DNA of 64,000 nucleotides. It comes from Actinomadura coerulea. GTDB lineage: Bacteria; Actinomycetota; Actinomycetes; Streptosporangiales; Streptosporangiaceae. The position numbers and the translations under genes were made by a program. The notes beneath the pieces were generated by a model. That model was not told the origin of the DNA. It made no database searches and saw only the letters and a list, made by a program, of their open reading frames with translations. Positions 34,077-44,175 of the stretch are shown here, piece by piece. The DNA lies in NCBI RefSeq assembly GCF_014208105.1, contig NZ_JACHMQ010000001.1, forward strand, positions 8,122,001-8,186,000. The letters are read 5' to 3'. Within the stretch, counting starts at the first letter, position 1. Each line of letters opens with the position of its first letter.

Positions 34077-35033
34077 GTGGACCGGTTCCTGACCGCAGAC
34101 GACCTCGCCAAGACGCTCCGCAAGGACGTCCGGGAAGGACTCTCCGGCACGCCCAAGACCCTGCCGCCCAAGTGGTTCTACGACGAGCGCGGCAGCGCGC
34201 TCTTCGAGGAGATCACGAGGCTGGAGGAGTACTACCCGACCCGGCGGGAGCGGGAGATCCTCGCCGCCCGGGCGCCCGGCATCGCCGCCGCGACCGGTGC
34301 CCGGACGCTGCTGGAGCTCGGCGCGGGCTCGGGGGAGAAGACCCGGGTGCTGCTGGACGCGCTGACCGGCACGCTGCGCACCTACGTGCCGGTGGACGTC
34401 AGCGGCGACTTCCTGGAGCAGGCGGCGGCGGGGATCGCCGCCGACCACCCCGGTCTGGCCGTCCGGGCCGTCGCCGCCGACTACGAGCAGCACCTGCCCC
34501 TGCTGCCCGGCGGCGAGCGGCGCCTCATCGCCTTCCTCGGCGGGACGATCGGCAACATGCCGCCCGCCGAGCGCATCGGGTTCCTCGGCGGCCTGCGCGC
34601 CACCATGGACGAGGGCGACTTCCTCCTCCTCGGCGCCGACCTCGTCAAGGACCCCGAGCGGCTCGTGCGCGCCTACGACGACGCGGCGGGCGTCACCGCC
34701 GAGTTCAACCGCAACGTCCTGTCGGTCATCAACCGGGAGCTCGACGCCGACTTCGACATCGGCGCGTTCGAGCACGTCGCGGTGTGGAACGCGGCCGAGG
34801 AGCAGATCGAGATGCGGCTGCGGTCGCTGCGCGCCCAGGACGTGCGCGTCGGCGGCCTCGACCTCGACGTGTCGTTCGCCGAGGGGGAGGAGACGCGCAC
34901 CGAGATCTCCGCCAAGTTCCGGCGGGAGCGGCTGGAGGCGGAGCTCGGCGCCGCCGGGATGGAGCTCGCCGAGTTCTGGACGGACGAGGCGGGCGACTTC
35001 TCCCTCAGCCTCGCGCGCCCCGCGTCCCGCTGA
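34077..35033 (+). CDS. egtD: Histidine N-alpha-methyltransferase EgtD
   Basis: A 318-residue SAM-dependent enzyme that trimethylates histidine to hercynine. The PPKWFYDERGSALFEEIT segment is diagnostic, the SAM-binding motif is LELGAGSGEKTRVLL, and FLGGTIGNMPP lines the histidine pocket. The GTG at 34077 has GAAGGAG 6 nt upstream. It closes egtABCD; the PLP-dependent C-S lyase EgtE is not in the window. This gene shares histidine with the hut operon 15 kb away. Confidence 0.97.
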   Translation: MDRFLTADDLAKTLRKDVREGLSGTPKTLPPKWFYDERGSALFEEITRLEEYYPTRREREILAARAPGIAAATGARTLLELGAGSGEKTRVLLDALTGTLRTYVPVDVSGDFLEQAAAGIAADHPGLAVRAVAADYEQHLPLLPGGERRLIAFLGGTIGNMPPAERIGFLGGLRATMDEGDFLLLGADLVKDPERLVRAYDDAAGVTAEFNRNVLSVINRELDADFDIGAFEHVAVWNAAEEQIEMRLRSLRAQDVRVGGLDLDVSFAEGEETRTEISAKFRRERLEAELGAAGMELAEFWTDEAGDFSLSLARPASR

Positions 35034-35036
35034 CGT

Positions 35037-35816
35037 TCAGCCCTTGCGGGCGGGGTGATCGAGGCCCATCCGCTTCAGGTCCGCCGCCAGGCGGGTCGCC
35101 ACGTACAGGTGGCCCGCCGGCGTCGGGTGGGTGCGGTCCCGCTTGATGAGGCGCGGCGCGTTGCCCTGGCCGGTCAGCAGGTCGCCCGTGATCCAGCCCT
35201 CGCCGATCGGGTCGACGAACGGGACGCCGAGCTGCCGGGCGAGGTTCTTCAGCGCGTCGCGGACGGCGAGCGCGCCGGGCAGCGGCGTCCCCGTCCCCCA
35301 GAGCGGGCCCACCAGCACCAGGCGGGTACCGGGCCAGCGCTGCCGCGCCCGCGCCAGCAGCACGTGCGCCGCCGCCGCGACCTGCGGCGGGGGGATCCGC
35401 CAGTCGTTGTGGCCGCCGGACACGACCAGCATGTCGGGCGCCGGGCGCCAGCCGAGCTGGCTCTCGAACAGGCCGAGGAACGCGTGCGGGCCGCGGCCCT
35501 TCTGGACGAACCCCGTCCCGGACCGTCCGCCGACGACGACCTGCCAGCCGAGCAGCCGCGCGGTCGCGGAGGCGTAGGTCGACTCCGGCTCGACGCCGCG
35601 GTCGCCGACCGTGTAACTGTCGCCGAGGAACATCACGACGGGCGGCGCCCCGCGCGCCCCGTCCTTCGGTCCGTCCGCCGCGGCCGGCTTGTGCACCGAG
35701 CCCGCGAGCAGGGAACACCCCGTGAGCAGGGAACTTCCGGCGAGCGACAGGACCGCCGCCAGGCACAGGCACAGCATCCGGGTCGCCGCGCCGCGTCGGG
35801 CGCGGCGAGATGTCAT
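35037..35816 (-). CDS. SGNH/GDSL-family lipoprotein hydrolase
   Basis: A 259-residue secreted protein. A lipoprotein signal ends at LTGC with Cys 34 as the lipidation site. SGNH blocks follow: GDSYTVG with Ser 67, GGHNDW with the block III Asn and DRTHPTPAGH with the Asp-x-x-His pair. It is therefore a membrane-anchored extracellular esterase, lipase or carbohydrate deacetylase. The ATG at 35816 is chosen because it starts the signal peptide; an upstream start would add a non-hydrophobic stretch. It converges on egtD with a 3-bp gap and no terminator. Confidence 0.88.
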   Translation of the reverse strand: MTSRRARRGAATRMLCLCLAAVLSLAGSSLLTGCSLLAGSVHKPAAADGPKDGARGAPPVVMFLGDSYTVGDRGVEPESTYASATARLLGWQVVVGGRSGTGFVQKGRGPHAFLGLFESQLGWRPAPDMLVVSGGHNDWRIPPPQVAAAAHVLLARARQRWPGTRLVLVGPLWGTGTPLPGALAVRDALKNLARQLGVPFVDPIGEGWITGDLLTGQGNAPRLIKRDRTHPTPAGHLYVATRLAADLKRMGLDHPARKG

Positions 35817-36014
35817 GGAGTACCACCAACGAGATCGGGGGACGCCTCCGCATCTTACTGACCTCGCGCCTCCCACGCGCGCACTCCGCGACCATCCCGT
35901 CACCGCGCCGCGGCCGTGTCGTCACCGGCCGCGGCGACGAATCGCGTCCTTCCCTACATCCCCCGTTCATCCGGCGGATCGGACCGGGCCACCCGGCGGC
36001 GGGAGGGTTCCGCG

Positions 36015-37166
36015 GTGACTCGACGGGAACGGCTGCGCGAACTCGACCTGCTGCGCTTCGCGGCCGCGCTGGCGGTGGTGCTCTACCACTTCACGGGCTT
36101 CGGCGGCGCCGGGGCGTGGCCCGCGCCCTCTCAGGACGTCTTCCCCGAGATCGCGCCGGTCACCCGGTTCGGGTACCTCGGCGTCGACCTGTTCTTCGTC
36201 ATCAGCGGGTTCGTGATCCTCATGAGCGCGTGGGGACGCGGCCCGGGGGAGTTCGGGATCTCCCGGCTCGTCCGGCTGATGCCCGCGTACTGGGTGAGCG
36301 TGCTGCTGGGCGCCGCCGTCTACGCGGTGTTCCGGATGGGGCACGGCGTCCCCGGCCTGATCGTCCCCAACCTGACGATGCTGCAGGGCGGGCTCGGCCT
36401 GCGGAACGTGGACGCCGTCTACTGGACGCTCTGGGTCGAGCTGCACTTCTATGTGCTCGCCGCCGTCCTCGCGGGGATCGGGATCACCTACCGCTCGTGC
36501 CTGGTCTTCATGGCGGCCTGGATGCTCGGCGGCGTCTTCGCCGACGAGGCCGACAACAGGATCCTCCAGGTGATGCTGGTCCCGACCTGGAGCTGCTACT
36601 TCATCGCGGGCATGGCGCTGTACATGATCCACCGGTTCGGCCCGACGCTGCTGCTCTGGGGGTACGTGGCCGCCTCCTACCTCATCGCCCTGCGCTGGGG
36701 GGCCTGGCGCGCGGAGCACGTGTTCGGGGGCGCCGACGAGACCGTGGTCGGCGCCGTCATCACGGGCATCTTCGCGGTGATGATCCTCGTCGCCACCGGC
36801 CGGCTGAGCCGGCTCCGCCGGCGGGGCATGTCCGTCCTCGGGGCGCTCACCTACCCCCTCTACCTCGTCCACTCCCAGCTCGCGCTCCCCCTGCTGGACG
36901 CGGTGTATCCGGGCCTCGACCGCTGGACGGCGCTGGCGGTGGTCATCGGGACCTCGCTGCTGGCCGCCTACGCCGTGCACCGCCTGGTGGAACGCCCCGG
37001 CGCGGCGTGGATGCGGGCCCGGCTCATGGCGTCGTTGAAACCCATGCGGCCGCCCGAGGAAGCGCCTACGCCGGTGATGGGTGGCGATCGGGGCGGACGG
37101 GGCGGTGCTGACCTCGACGGCGGTGAGTCCCGCGATCGCGCCCCGGTCGACGCGGCGCACACCTGA
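36015..37166 (+). CDS. OafA/YrhL-type membrane acyltransferase
   Basis: A 383-residue acyltransferase-3 protein with about ten hydrophobic segments. It opens RELDLLRFAAALAVVLYHF, where the His is the conserved catalytic-type residue, followed by YLGVDLFFVISGFVI and SRLVRLMPAYW. These proteins O-acylate sugars or antibiotics at the membrane. The GTG at 36015 with GGGAGGG 8 nt upstream is preferred. The neighbouring SGNH lipoprotein is divergent; acyltransferase-3 and SGNH domains often cooperate or fuse, so the two may act on the same envelope glycan (inference). Confidence 0.9.
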   Translation: MTRRERLRELDLLRFAAALAVVLYHFTGFGGAGAWPAPSQDVFPEIAPVTRFGYLGVDLFFVISGFVILMSAWGRGPGEFGISRLVRLMPAYWVSVLLGAAVYAVFRMGHGVPGLIVPNLTMLQGGLGLRNVDAVYWTLWVELHFYVLAAVLAGIGITYRSCLVFMAAWMLGGVFADEADNRILQVMLVPTWSCYFIAGMALYMIHRFGPTLLLWGYVAASYLIALRWGAWRAEHVFGGADETVVGAVITGIFAVMILVATGRLSRLRRRGMSVLGALTYPLYLVHSQLALPLLDAVYPGLDRWTALAVVIGTSLLAAYAVHRLVERPGAAWMRARLMASLKPMRPPEEAPTPVMGGDRGGRGGADLDGGESRDRAPVDAAHT

Positions 37167-37298
37167 CCCCTGCCCGGTTCCACGCGGCGCAGCGACCGCT
37201 GTTTCGGACGGCGGTGTGACACTTTCGGGACCGACCGCGCTGGAAGGGACAGGGCGTCCGGCCGTTGTGAGCGGGCATCGACCGGACGCGCCGCCTCT

Positions 37299-37329
37299 GG
37301 CGGGCCCGCCACCCCCGGGCGGGCCCGCC
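37299..37329. terminator. GC-rich hairpin with duplicated palindromic 12-mer
   Basis: GGCGGGCCCGCC occurs twice (37299-37310 and 37318-37329) around ACCCCCG. Each copy is self-complementary and the two also pair with each other. It lies between convergent genes (acyltransferase and cysteine dioxygenase). Confidence 0.6.
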
Positions 37330-37357
37330 GGGGCCTCTCAGGCCGCTCTGCCGGCGG

Positions 37358-37882
37358 TCAGGCCGCCTCGTCCGACGGCTGGAGCTCCTCGGTGTAGCTG
37401 ACCGGCGTCCGGCGCATCACGCCCGACTCGTCGACGGAGTACTGGCCGAGCCGCCACAGCGGCGGCGAGTAGGCGTGGATCGAGACGCTGGCGTCCTCCA
37501 CCCCCGTGAGCCGGTGGATGTGCTCGGGGCCGAAGCAGAAGGACGCGCCCTCGCGCATGACGGTCCGCAGGGGCTCGCCGCCCATGCGCGGGTTGTTCTC
37601 CTCGATGGCGCCGGCGACGACGCGGACGGCGCCCGAGGAGACGTCGTGGTCGTGCCAGCCGGTGTCGTTCTCGGGCGTCCAGCACAGCAGCCAGACGTCG
37701 ACGTGCTCGTCCCTGTGCAGGGAGGCGTAGTGGCGGCGCCCCTCGGGGAACGCGACGTGGGGCCGCCACAGACCGGGCCGCTCTGCCAGGTCGTCGACCA
37801 GCTCCCGCAGTTCCCGCTTGTCGAGGGGGCGGCCGGGCAGGCGCTCCAGGCCGCTGGGGCGGGGCAGGACCTCGGAAGACAC
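37358..37882 (-). CDS. Cysteine dioxygenase-type cupin
   Basis: A 174-residue thiol dioxygenase of the Cdo family. Iron-binding His are in WHDHD (H77, H79) and in PEHIHR (H123), with SVSIHAYSPP near the C terminus. It most likely oxidises cysteine to cysteine sulfinate; a related thiol is possible. The GTG at 37882 follows GGAGAGGAG. It is divergent from a LacI-family gene, with three tandem operator-like repeats between them. Sulfur metabolism is a theme shared with egtABCD. Confidence 0.88.
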   Translation of the reverse strand: MSSEVLPRPSGLERLPGRPLDKRELRELVDDLAERPGLWRPHVAFPEGRRHYASLHRDEHVDVWLLCWTPENDTGWHDHDVSSGAVRVVAGAIEENNPRMGGEPLRTVMREGASFCFGPEHIHRLTGVEDASVSIHAYSPPLWRLGQYSVDESGVMRRTPVSYTEELQPSDEAA

Positions 37883-37966
37883 GGGGTTCGCTCCTCTCCG
37901 AAACCGTGGGTGGGAGCGGTCCGTTGCGTCCGCGACCCGGCGCGAACGGCCAGGCCAGAACTTCTG

Positions 37967-38005
37967 AACCGCATCAGTTAACCGTTTCAGTGAACCGCTT
38001 CAGTG
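37967..38005. promoter_or_regulatory. Three tandem 13-bp operator-like repeats
   Basis: Units AACCGCATCAGTT, AACCGTTTCAGTG and AACCGCTTCAGTG follow without gaps. With the preceding TG each gives a TGAACCG-TTCA-type element with a central CG, as in LacI-family operators. They lie between the divergent cysteine dioxygenase and LacI genes. The 13-bp period places neighbouring sites on different helix faces. Confidence 0.7.
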
Positions 38006-38064
38006 ACGCTCCCGTCAAGGGCGGGTGCCGTGCTCTGTCGGTGGCGGCCTCTAGGGTTGGAGGG

Positions 38065-39075
38065 ATGTCGGAGAAGCGCAAGCGCGCGACCATCCGGGAG
38101 GTGGCGCAGGCGACGGGGCTGTCGCCGGCGGCCGTCTCCTACGCGCTGCGCGGCATCCAGACCTCCGAGGAGACGCAGGAGCGCGTCCGCGCCGCGGCGC
38201 GCGAGCTCGGCTACGAGGCCCACCCGATCGCGCGTGCGCTGGCCAGCGGGCGCACCGACCAGGTCGGCCTGCTGTGCGGCTCGCTGGAGGACTATTGGCA
38301 GCAGTCCCTCGCGGTCGGCATCGGCCGGGCGCTGCTCGCCCGCGGCCGCTACGCCCTGATCGTGGACGCCGGCGGCGACCCCGAGCGCGAGCTGGCCCTG
38401 GCCCGGCGGCTGCGCGACCAGCGGGTGGACGGCCTGATCGTCCAGCCGCTCGACCCGTCCGCCGCGCTGTGGTCGGAGCTGGCGGCCGCGATCCCCGTGG
38501 TCTCCATCGGTGACGCCCTGCACGGCGGCCAGGCGCAGGGCGAGGTCGTCTTCGACAACCGGCGGGGCGTGACGCTCGCGCTGGAACACCTGCGGGCGCT
38601 CGGCCACCAGCGCCTCACCGTGTTCACCCCCACCCTCGCCAGCACGCCCGACCGCCCGGCCGACGTGTACGTCAACGCCGAGGCCGAGCGGCTCGGCCTG
38701 TCGGTGGACGTCGTGGTCGTGCCCCAGTCCCTCGCCGAGGCCACCGAGATCGCGCTGCGCGTGCTCGGCGGCCCGAACCGCCCCTCGGCCGTCTTCTGCT
38801 TCGCCGACTCCATCGCCTACGGCGTCTACGCCGCCACCCGCGAGCTGGGCCTGGACGTCCCCGGCGACGTCGCCGTCTGCGGCTACGACAACCATCCGAT
38901 GTCGGCGCTGCTGTCCCCGCCGCTCACCAGCGTCGAGTGGGACATCGACGGCATCGTCCACTCCGCCGTCCGGCTGATCGTGGACGTCATCGACGGCAAG
39001 CCGCGCAAGCGCCGCGTCGTCCGCGAGCCGTCGCTGCGCGTCCGCGCCTCGACCGGAGAGACCGCGGCGGGCTGA
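38065..39075 (+). CDS. LacI-family transcriptional regulator
   Basis: A 336-residue LacI/GalR regulator. The HTH and hinge are ATIREVAQATGLSPAAVSYALRG followed by ARELGYEAHPIARAL. The periplasmic-binding-type ligand domain ends with VCGYDNHPMSALLSPPLTSV. The ATG at 38065 directly follows GGAGGG. TAGGGT at 38053-38058 could be a -10 so close to the ATG that leader length would be minimal. The three operator-like repeats just upstream suggest autoregulation plus control of the divergent cysteine dioxygenase. The effector is unknown. Confidence 0.92.
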   Translation: MSEKRKRATIREVAQATGLSPAAVSYALRGIQTSEETQERVRAAARELGYEAHPIARALASGRTDQVGLLCGSLEDYWQQSLAVGIGRALLARGRYALIVDAGGDPERELALARRLRDQRVDGLIVQPLDPSAALWSELAAAIPVVSIGDALHGGQAQGEVVFDNRRGVTLALEHLRALGHQRLTVFTPTLASTPDRPADVYVNAEAERLGLSVDVVVVPQSLAEATEIALRVLGGPNRPSAVFCFADSIAYGVYAATRELGLDVPGDVAVCGYDNHPMSALLSPPLTSVEWDIDGIVHSAVRLIVDVIDGKPRKRRVVREPSLRVRASTGETAAG

Positions 39076-39078
39076 GGG

Positions 39079-40542
39079 TCAGGGGTGGAGCCGGGCCAGG
39101 TGCGGCAGCAGGTCCGCGGCGGCGGCGATGTCGGCGTCCAGCGGCCGGTCCTCGATGCGCGGGTCGAGGACGGCACCCGCCATGTCCCACGCCGAGCGCA
39201 GCGGCCCGCCGGAGGGCGCCCGCCCCTGCATCCGCAGCGCGCGGACGGCGGCCACCAGCTCGCAGCCGAGCCCGAGCCGGTAGGCGGCGACCGCGTCGGT
39301 GCTGGCGCGCGCCGACTGCGTCGAGAAGCCGGCGTGCTCCTCGACGCCGCGCGACAGCACCGCGCTGCCGAGCGCCGCGGGGGTGGCGAGGCGCCTGACG
39401 TCGGCCAGGCACGAGTGCGCCACGTACTCCAGGATCATGATCCCGGAGGAGGCCTCCGTCTCCCCCTGGAACGGGTAGAGGCCGGTGAAGGCCGGCTCGG
39501 CGAGCGTGCCGAGGCGGGCGGCGGCCAGCGCCATGGTCTGGAACAGGGCGGCGCGGGCCGCGTCCAGGGCGAGCCCGACGTAGGCGGTGTGGAAGTTGCC
39601 GTTGTGCCAGACCGTCCGCCCGGGGACGTCCACCAGCGGGTTCTCCGCGGCGGCGTTGATCTCCCGCGTGACGACCTCCTCGGCGTAGCCGGCCGCCTCC
39701 AGCGCGGGGCCGTGCACCTGCGGGAACGCGCGGTAGCCGTACGGGTCCTGGATGCGCATCGGCGCCGGCCGGTCGAAGGCGAGCAGCGCGCGCATCGCCG
39801 CCGCGGCCTGCTGCTGGCCCGGATGCGGGCACGCGTCCTGCACCGGCTGCGCGTACGGCTCCTCCGAGCCCCGGACGGCGAAGTGCGACAGCGCCGCCAC
39901 GACCGTCGAGGCGCGCAGCGTCTCCCGCAGGTCGGCAACCGCGAGCGCCGCCTCGCCGAGCGTCGCGGCGTTGGAGCTGATGAACGCCAGCGCGTCGGCG
40001 GAGCGGAGCCGGTAGCCGGGGCCGCGCTCCTGCCCGCCGTCCGGGCCCGGCAGCCACGGCCGCTCACCGAGCAGGCACAGCGCGGTCGAGGCCAGCGCCG
40101 TCAGATCGCCCGTGCCGATCGCCCCGTACACCGGCACCGGCGGGAGCAGCCCGAGGTTGAGCACGTCCGCCAGGGCCTGCAGCACGCCCGGCTCCACGCC
40201 CGAGCCGCCCGCCGCGATCTGGTTCAGCCGGACGGCCAGCATCGCCCGGACGGTCTCCGGCGCGACCAGCGGCCCGGCCCCGGCCGCGTGGCTGCGCAGC
40301 AGCCGCAGCCCGTGGGCGTCGGCGTCCTCCCACTCGACGTCCACGACGCGGTTGGCGCCGACCCCCGTCGTCCGCCCGTACACCGGCTGCGCCTCGGTGA
40401 CCTCGCGGACGACCCGCCAGGCGCCCGCCGCCCGACGTTCGCCGGCCGCGGCTATGGCGACCGTCACATCCTCGCGGGCCGCGCGGGCCACCTGAGCGCA
40501 TGTGAGCGAGGTCCCGTCGATAACGATTCGGCTGTTCTCCAC
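39079..40542 (-). CDS. HAL/PAL-family aromatic amino acid lyase homologue with atypical MIO triad
   Basis: A 487-residue protein of the histidine/phenylalanine ammonia-lyase fold. The inner-loop YGRTTGVGAN keeps the catalytic Tyr and NGNFHTAYVG and SSGIMILEYVA match the family core. However, the triad that cyclises to the MIO electrophile (Ala/Cys-Ser-Gly before DL) reads Gly-Thr-Gly at 143-145 (AIGTGDLTALAS). Ser is thus replaced by Thr, and the usual PLAH after it by ALAS. It is distinct from the genuine hutH at 49916. It may form a methylated MIO, work without one, or have another function. GTG start at 40542; no good ribosome binding site. Confidence 0.82.
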   Translation of the reverse strand: MENSRIVIDGTSLTCAQVARAAREDVTVAIAAAGERRAAGAWRVVREVTEAQPVYGRTTGVGANRVVDVEWEDADAHGLRLLRSHAAGAGPLVAPETVRAMLAVRLNQIAAGGSGVEPGVLQALADVLNLGLLPPVPVYGAIGTGDLTALASTALCLLGERPWLPGPDGGQERGPGYRLRSADALAFISSNAATLGEAALAVADLRETLRASTVVAALSHFAVRGSEEPYAQPVQDACPHPGQQQAAAAMRALLAFDRPAPMRIQDPYGYRAFPQVHGPALEAAGYAEEVVTREINAAAENPLVDVPGRTVWHNGNFHTAYVGLALDAARAALFQTMALAAARLGTLAEPAFTGLYPFQGETEASSGIMILEYVAHSCLADVRRLATPAALGSAVLSRGVEEHAGFSTQSARASTDAVAAYRLGLGCELVAAVRALRMQGRAPSGGPLRSAWDMAGAVLDPRIEDRPLDADIAAAADLLPHLARLHP

Positions 40543-40634
40543 GGCGACACGCTACTTTCCCTGCATTACCGGTAGATATGCTTTCATGCTCGACGTTCCG
40601 GGCATGCCGGGACACTGAGATGACGGTACCCATT

Positions 40635-40655
40635 GGTTACGGTTGGCTCGTAACC
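40635..40655. promoter_or_regulatory. Inverted repeat upstream of opuCA
   Basis: GGTTACG-N7-CGTAACC is a perfect 7-bp-arm repeat. It lies between the divergent lyase and OpuC operons, about 50 bp before the transporter start, and is a candidate operator for osmotic or substrate control. Confidence 0.5.
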
Positions 40656-40705
40656 GGAATTCGATCATCGGCGTCATGCGGGACGCCCGGCGAGGACGTG
40701 ATTCG

Positions 40706-41856
<1,151 letters not shown>

Positions 41857-41857
<1 letters not shown>

Positions 41858-42504
41858 TGGACATCGACTGGGGCTGGATCGGCGAGCACACCGACACGCT
41901 GACCGAGCACGCCCTCATCCACCTGCGGCTCGCGCTGCTGCCGGTGCTGTTCGGCCTGGTCATCTCGCTGCCGGTCGGCATGCTGTGCCGCCGCTGGGCC
42001 TGGCTCTACCCGCCGGCGCTGACGGTCTCGAACATCTTCTACGCGATCCCGTCGCTCGCGCTGTTCATGGTCTTCATCCAGTACACCGGGCTGACCGCCT
42101 CCACGGTCATGATCCCGCTGACCCTGTACAGCCTGTCGGTGCTCGTCCCGAACGTGGTGGACGGGCTGGCGTCGGTGTCCGACCCCGTCCGGCAGGCGGC
42201 CACCGCGATGGGCTTCGGCCCGCTGCGGCGCCTGCTCCAGGTCGAGCTGCCGATCGCCGTGCCCATCGTCATCGCCGGGACGCGCGTCGCCGCCGTCTCC
42301 TCCATCAGCCTCGTCGCCGTCGGCCAGCTGATCGGCCAGGGCGGCCTCGGCTACGACATCATCCGCGGCTACCAGCTCCAGTTCCAGACGCAGATCGTGG
42401 CCGCCACCGTCCTGATCGTCCTGCTGGCCTTGGTCACCGACGCGATCCTGGTCACCGTCCAACGCCTGCTCACCCCGTGGGCCCGAGCCCGGATGACCTC
42501 ATGA
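41857..42504 (+). CDS. opuCB: Osmolyte ABC transporter permease
   Basis: A 215-residue inner-membrane permease with about five to six hydrophobic segments. The EAA-type loop that contacts the ATPase is AATAMGFGPLRRLLQVELPIAVPIVIAG. It begins on the last base of the ATPase stop and overlaps the second permease by 4 bases. It resembles OpuCB/ProW rather than amino acid permeases. Confidence 0.92.
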
Positions 42505-43187
42505 ACGAGCTGTGGAACCAGATCGACCTGTTCTGGACGTGGCTGACCACGTCCTCCCAGTGGCACGGCGGCGACGGCATCCCGCACCGCCTGCTCCAGC
42601 ACGTCTACTACAGCGGCGTGGCTCTGGTGTGCGCCGCGGTCATCGGCCTCGCGCTCGGCCTGCTCGTCGGGCACACCGGCCGGGGCGGCTTCCTCGCGAT
42701 CAGCCTGGCGAACGTGGCCCGCGCCGTCCCCACCTTCGGCCTGGTGCTGATCGTCGTGGTGATCGAGTACAGCATCACGCCGGTGCTCGTCGCGCTCGTC
42801 GCCCTCGCCGTCCCGCCGATCCTGGTCAACACCTTCGAGGGCATCCGCGGGGTCGACGCCGACGCCAAGGACGCGGCCAGCGGCATGGGCATGACCGGCT
42901 GGGGCGTACTGTGGCGGGTCGAGTTGCCGATGGCGCTGCCCCTCATCCTGCTGGGGATGCGCACGTCCGCGATCCAGGTCGTCGCCACCGCCACCATCGC
43001 CGCCTACCCCGGCTTCGGCGGGCTCGGCCGCTACATCATCGACGGCCTGGCCCGCAACGACTACCAGCTCGTCGTCGGGGGCACCGTCCTGGTGGTGCTG
43101 CTCGCGCTGATCGTCCAGGCGGCCTTCGCGGCACTGCGCCGCCTCCTCCTCTCCCCGGGCCTGCTCGGCTCCGCCCGATCCTCCTGA
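42501..43187 (+). CDS. opuCD: Osmolyte ABC transporter permease
   Basis: A 228-residue second permease, homologous to the first. Its EAA loop is DAASGMGMTGWGVLWRVELPMALPLILLG, and the N-terminal half has VARAVPTFGLVLIV. Two distinct permeases per transporter is the OpuC layout. The gene is followed after 17 bp by the binding-protein gene. Confidence 0.92.
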   Translation: MNELWNQIDLFWTWLTTSSQWHGGDGIPHRLLQHVYYSGVALVCAAVIGLALGLLVGHTGRGGFLAISLANVARAVPTFGLVLIVVVIEYSITPVLVALVALAVPPILVNTFEGIRGVDADAKDAASGMGMTGWGVLWRVELPMALPLILLGMRTSAIQVVATATIAAYPGFGGLGRYIIDGLARNDYQLVVGGTVLVVLLALIVQAAFAALRRLLLSPGLLGSARSS

Positions 43188-43204
43188 CACCGAAGGAAGA
43201 GCAC

Positions 43205-44128
43205 ATGAACAAACTCATCAGGGGCGCGGTCGTCGGCCTCGTGGCCGCCCTGTCACTGTCCGCCTGCGGCAGCGGCGACTCCGGAGACGACGGCAACCCG
43301 CTCTCCGGAGGAGGCGGGAACGGCACCGTCACCGTCGGCGGCGCGAACTTCCCCGAGAGCAACCTGCTCGGCGAGCTGTACGCGCAGGCGCTGGAGGCCA
43401 AGGGCGTCAAGGTCACCCGCAAGTTCAACATCGGCGCCCGCGAGATCTACTACGACCAGGTCGTCAAGGGCGGCATCAGCGTGATGCCCGAGTACAACGG
43501 CGCCCTGCTCACCACCTCGGTCGACAAGACCAGCACGGCCGCCACCACCGACGAGATCAACGCCGCGCTCAAGGCCAAGCTGCCCGCCGGCGTCGAGATC
43601 CTCGACTCGGCGAAGGCCGAGGACAAGGACTCGGTCACCGTCAACCCGCAGACGGCCGCCAAGTACAACCTGAAGTCCATCGCCGACCTCAAGCCGGTCG
43701 CCAAGGACCTCGTCATCGCCGGGCCCTCGGAGTTCAAGACCCGCCAGCAGGGCCTCGTCGGCCTCAAGAAGGTCTACGGCCTGGACTTCAAGAAGTTCCA
43801 GCCGTTCGACGCCGGCGCCCAGGCCACCCTGGTGAAACTGCTCACCGAGAACAAGGTCCAGGCCGCCGACCTGTTCACCACCGACCCGACGATCCAGCAG
43901 AACAAGCTCGTCGTCCTGGAGGACCCGGAGAACGTCTTCTCCGCCCAGAACGTCACGCCGCTGGTCAACACGAAGGCGGTGGACGAGAAGGCCAGGGCGG
44001 CGCTGAACGGCGTCTCCGCCAAGCTCACCACCCAGGACCTCCTGGACATGATGAAGCGCGTCGCCATCGACAAGGACGACCAGGAGAAGGTCGCCGAGGA
44101 GTGGCTGAAGAAGTCCGGCCTCGCCTGA
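43205..44128 (+). CDS. opuCC: Osmolyte-binding lipoprotein
   Basis: A 307-residue solute-binding lipoprotein. The signal ends at LSAC with lipidated Cys 21, followed by a Gly/Asp/Ser linker. The OpuAC-type domain begins TVGGANFPESNLLGELYAQ and includes VMPEYNGALL, where an aromatic residue helps cage quaternary ammonium ligands. GAAGGAAG precedes the ATG. It completes an OpuC importer for glycine betaine, choline or a similar compatible solute; exact ligand not readable. Confidence 0.93.
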   Translation: MNKLIRGAVVGLVAALSLSACGSGDSGDDGNPLSGGGGNGTVTVGGANFPESNLLGELYAQALEAKGVKVTRKFNIGAREIYYDQVVKGGISVMPEYNGALLTTSVDKTSTAATTDEINAALKAKLPAGVEILDSAKAEDKDSVTVNPQTAAKYNLKSIADLKPVAKDLVIAGPSEFKTRQQGLVGLKKVYGLDFKKFQPFDAGAQATLVKLLTENKVQAADLFTTDPTIQQNKLVVLEDPENVFSAQNVTPLVNTKAVDEKARAALNGVSAKLTTQDLLDMMKRVAIDKDDQEKVAEEWLKKSGLA

Positions 44129-44146
44129 CCCCCCCGCACGCCGCCG

Positions 44147-44175
44147 ACGGCCGAGTCCCCCCGGGGCTCGGCCGT
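44147..44175 (+). terminator. Hairpin terminator after the opuC operon
   Basis: ACGGCCGAG and CTCGGCCGT form a 9-bp stem, extended inside by CCCC/GGGG. It lies 19 bp after the lipoprotein stop. Confidence 0.8.
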
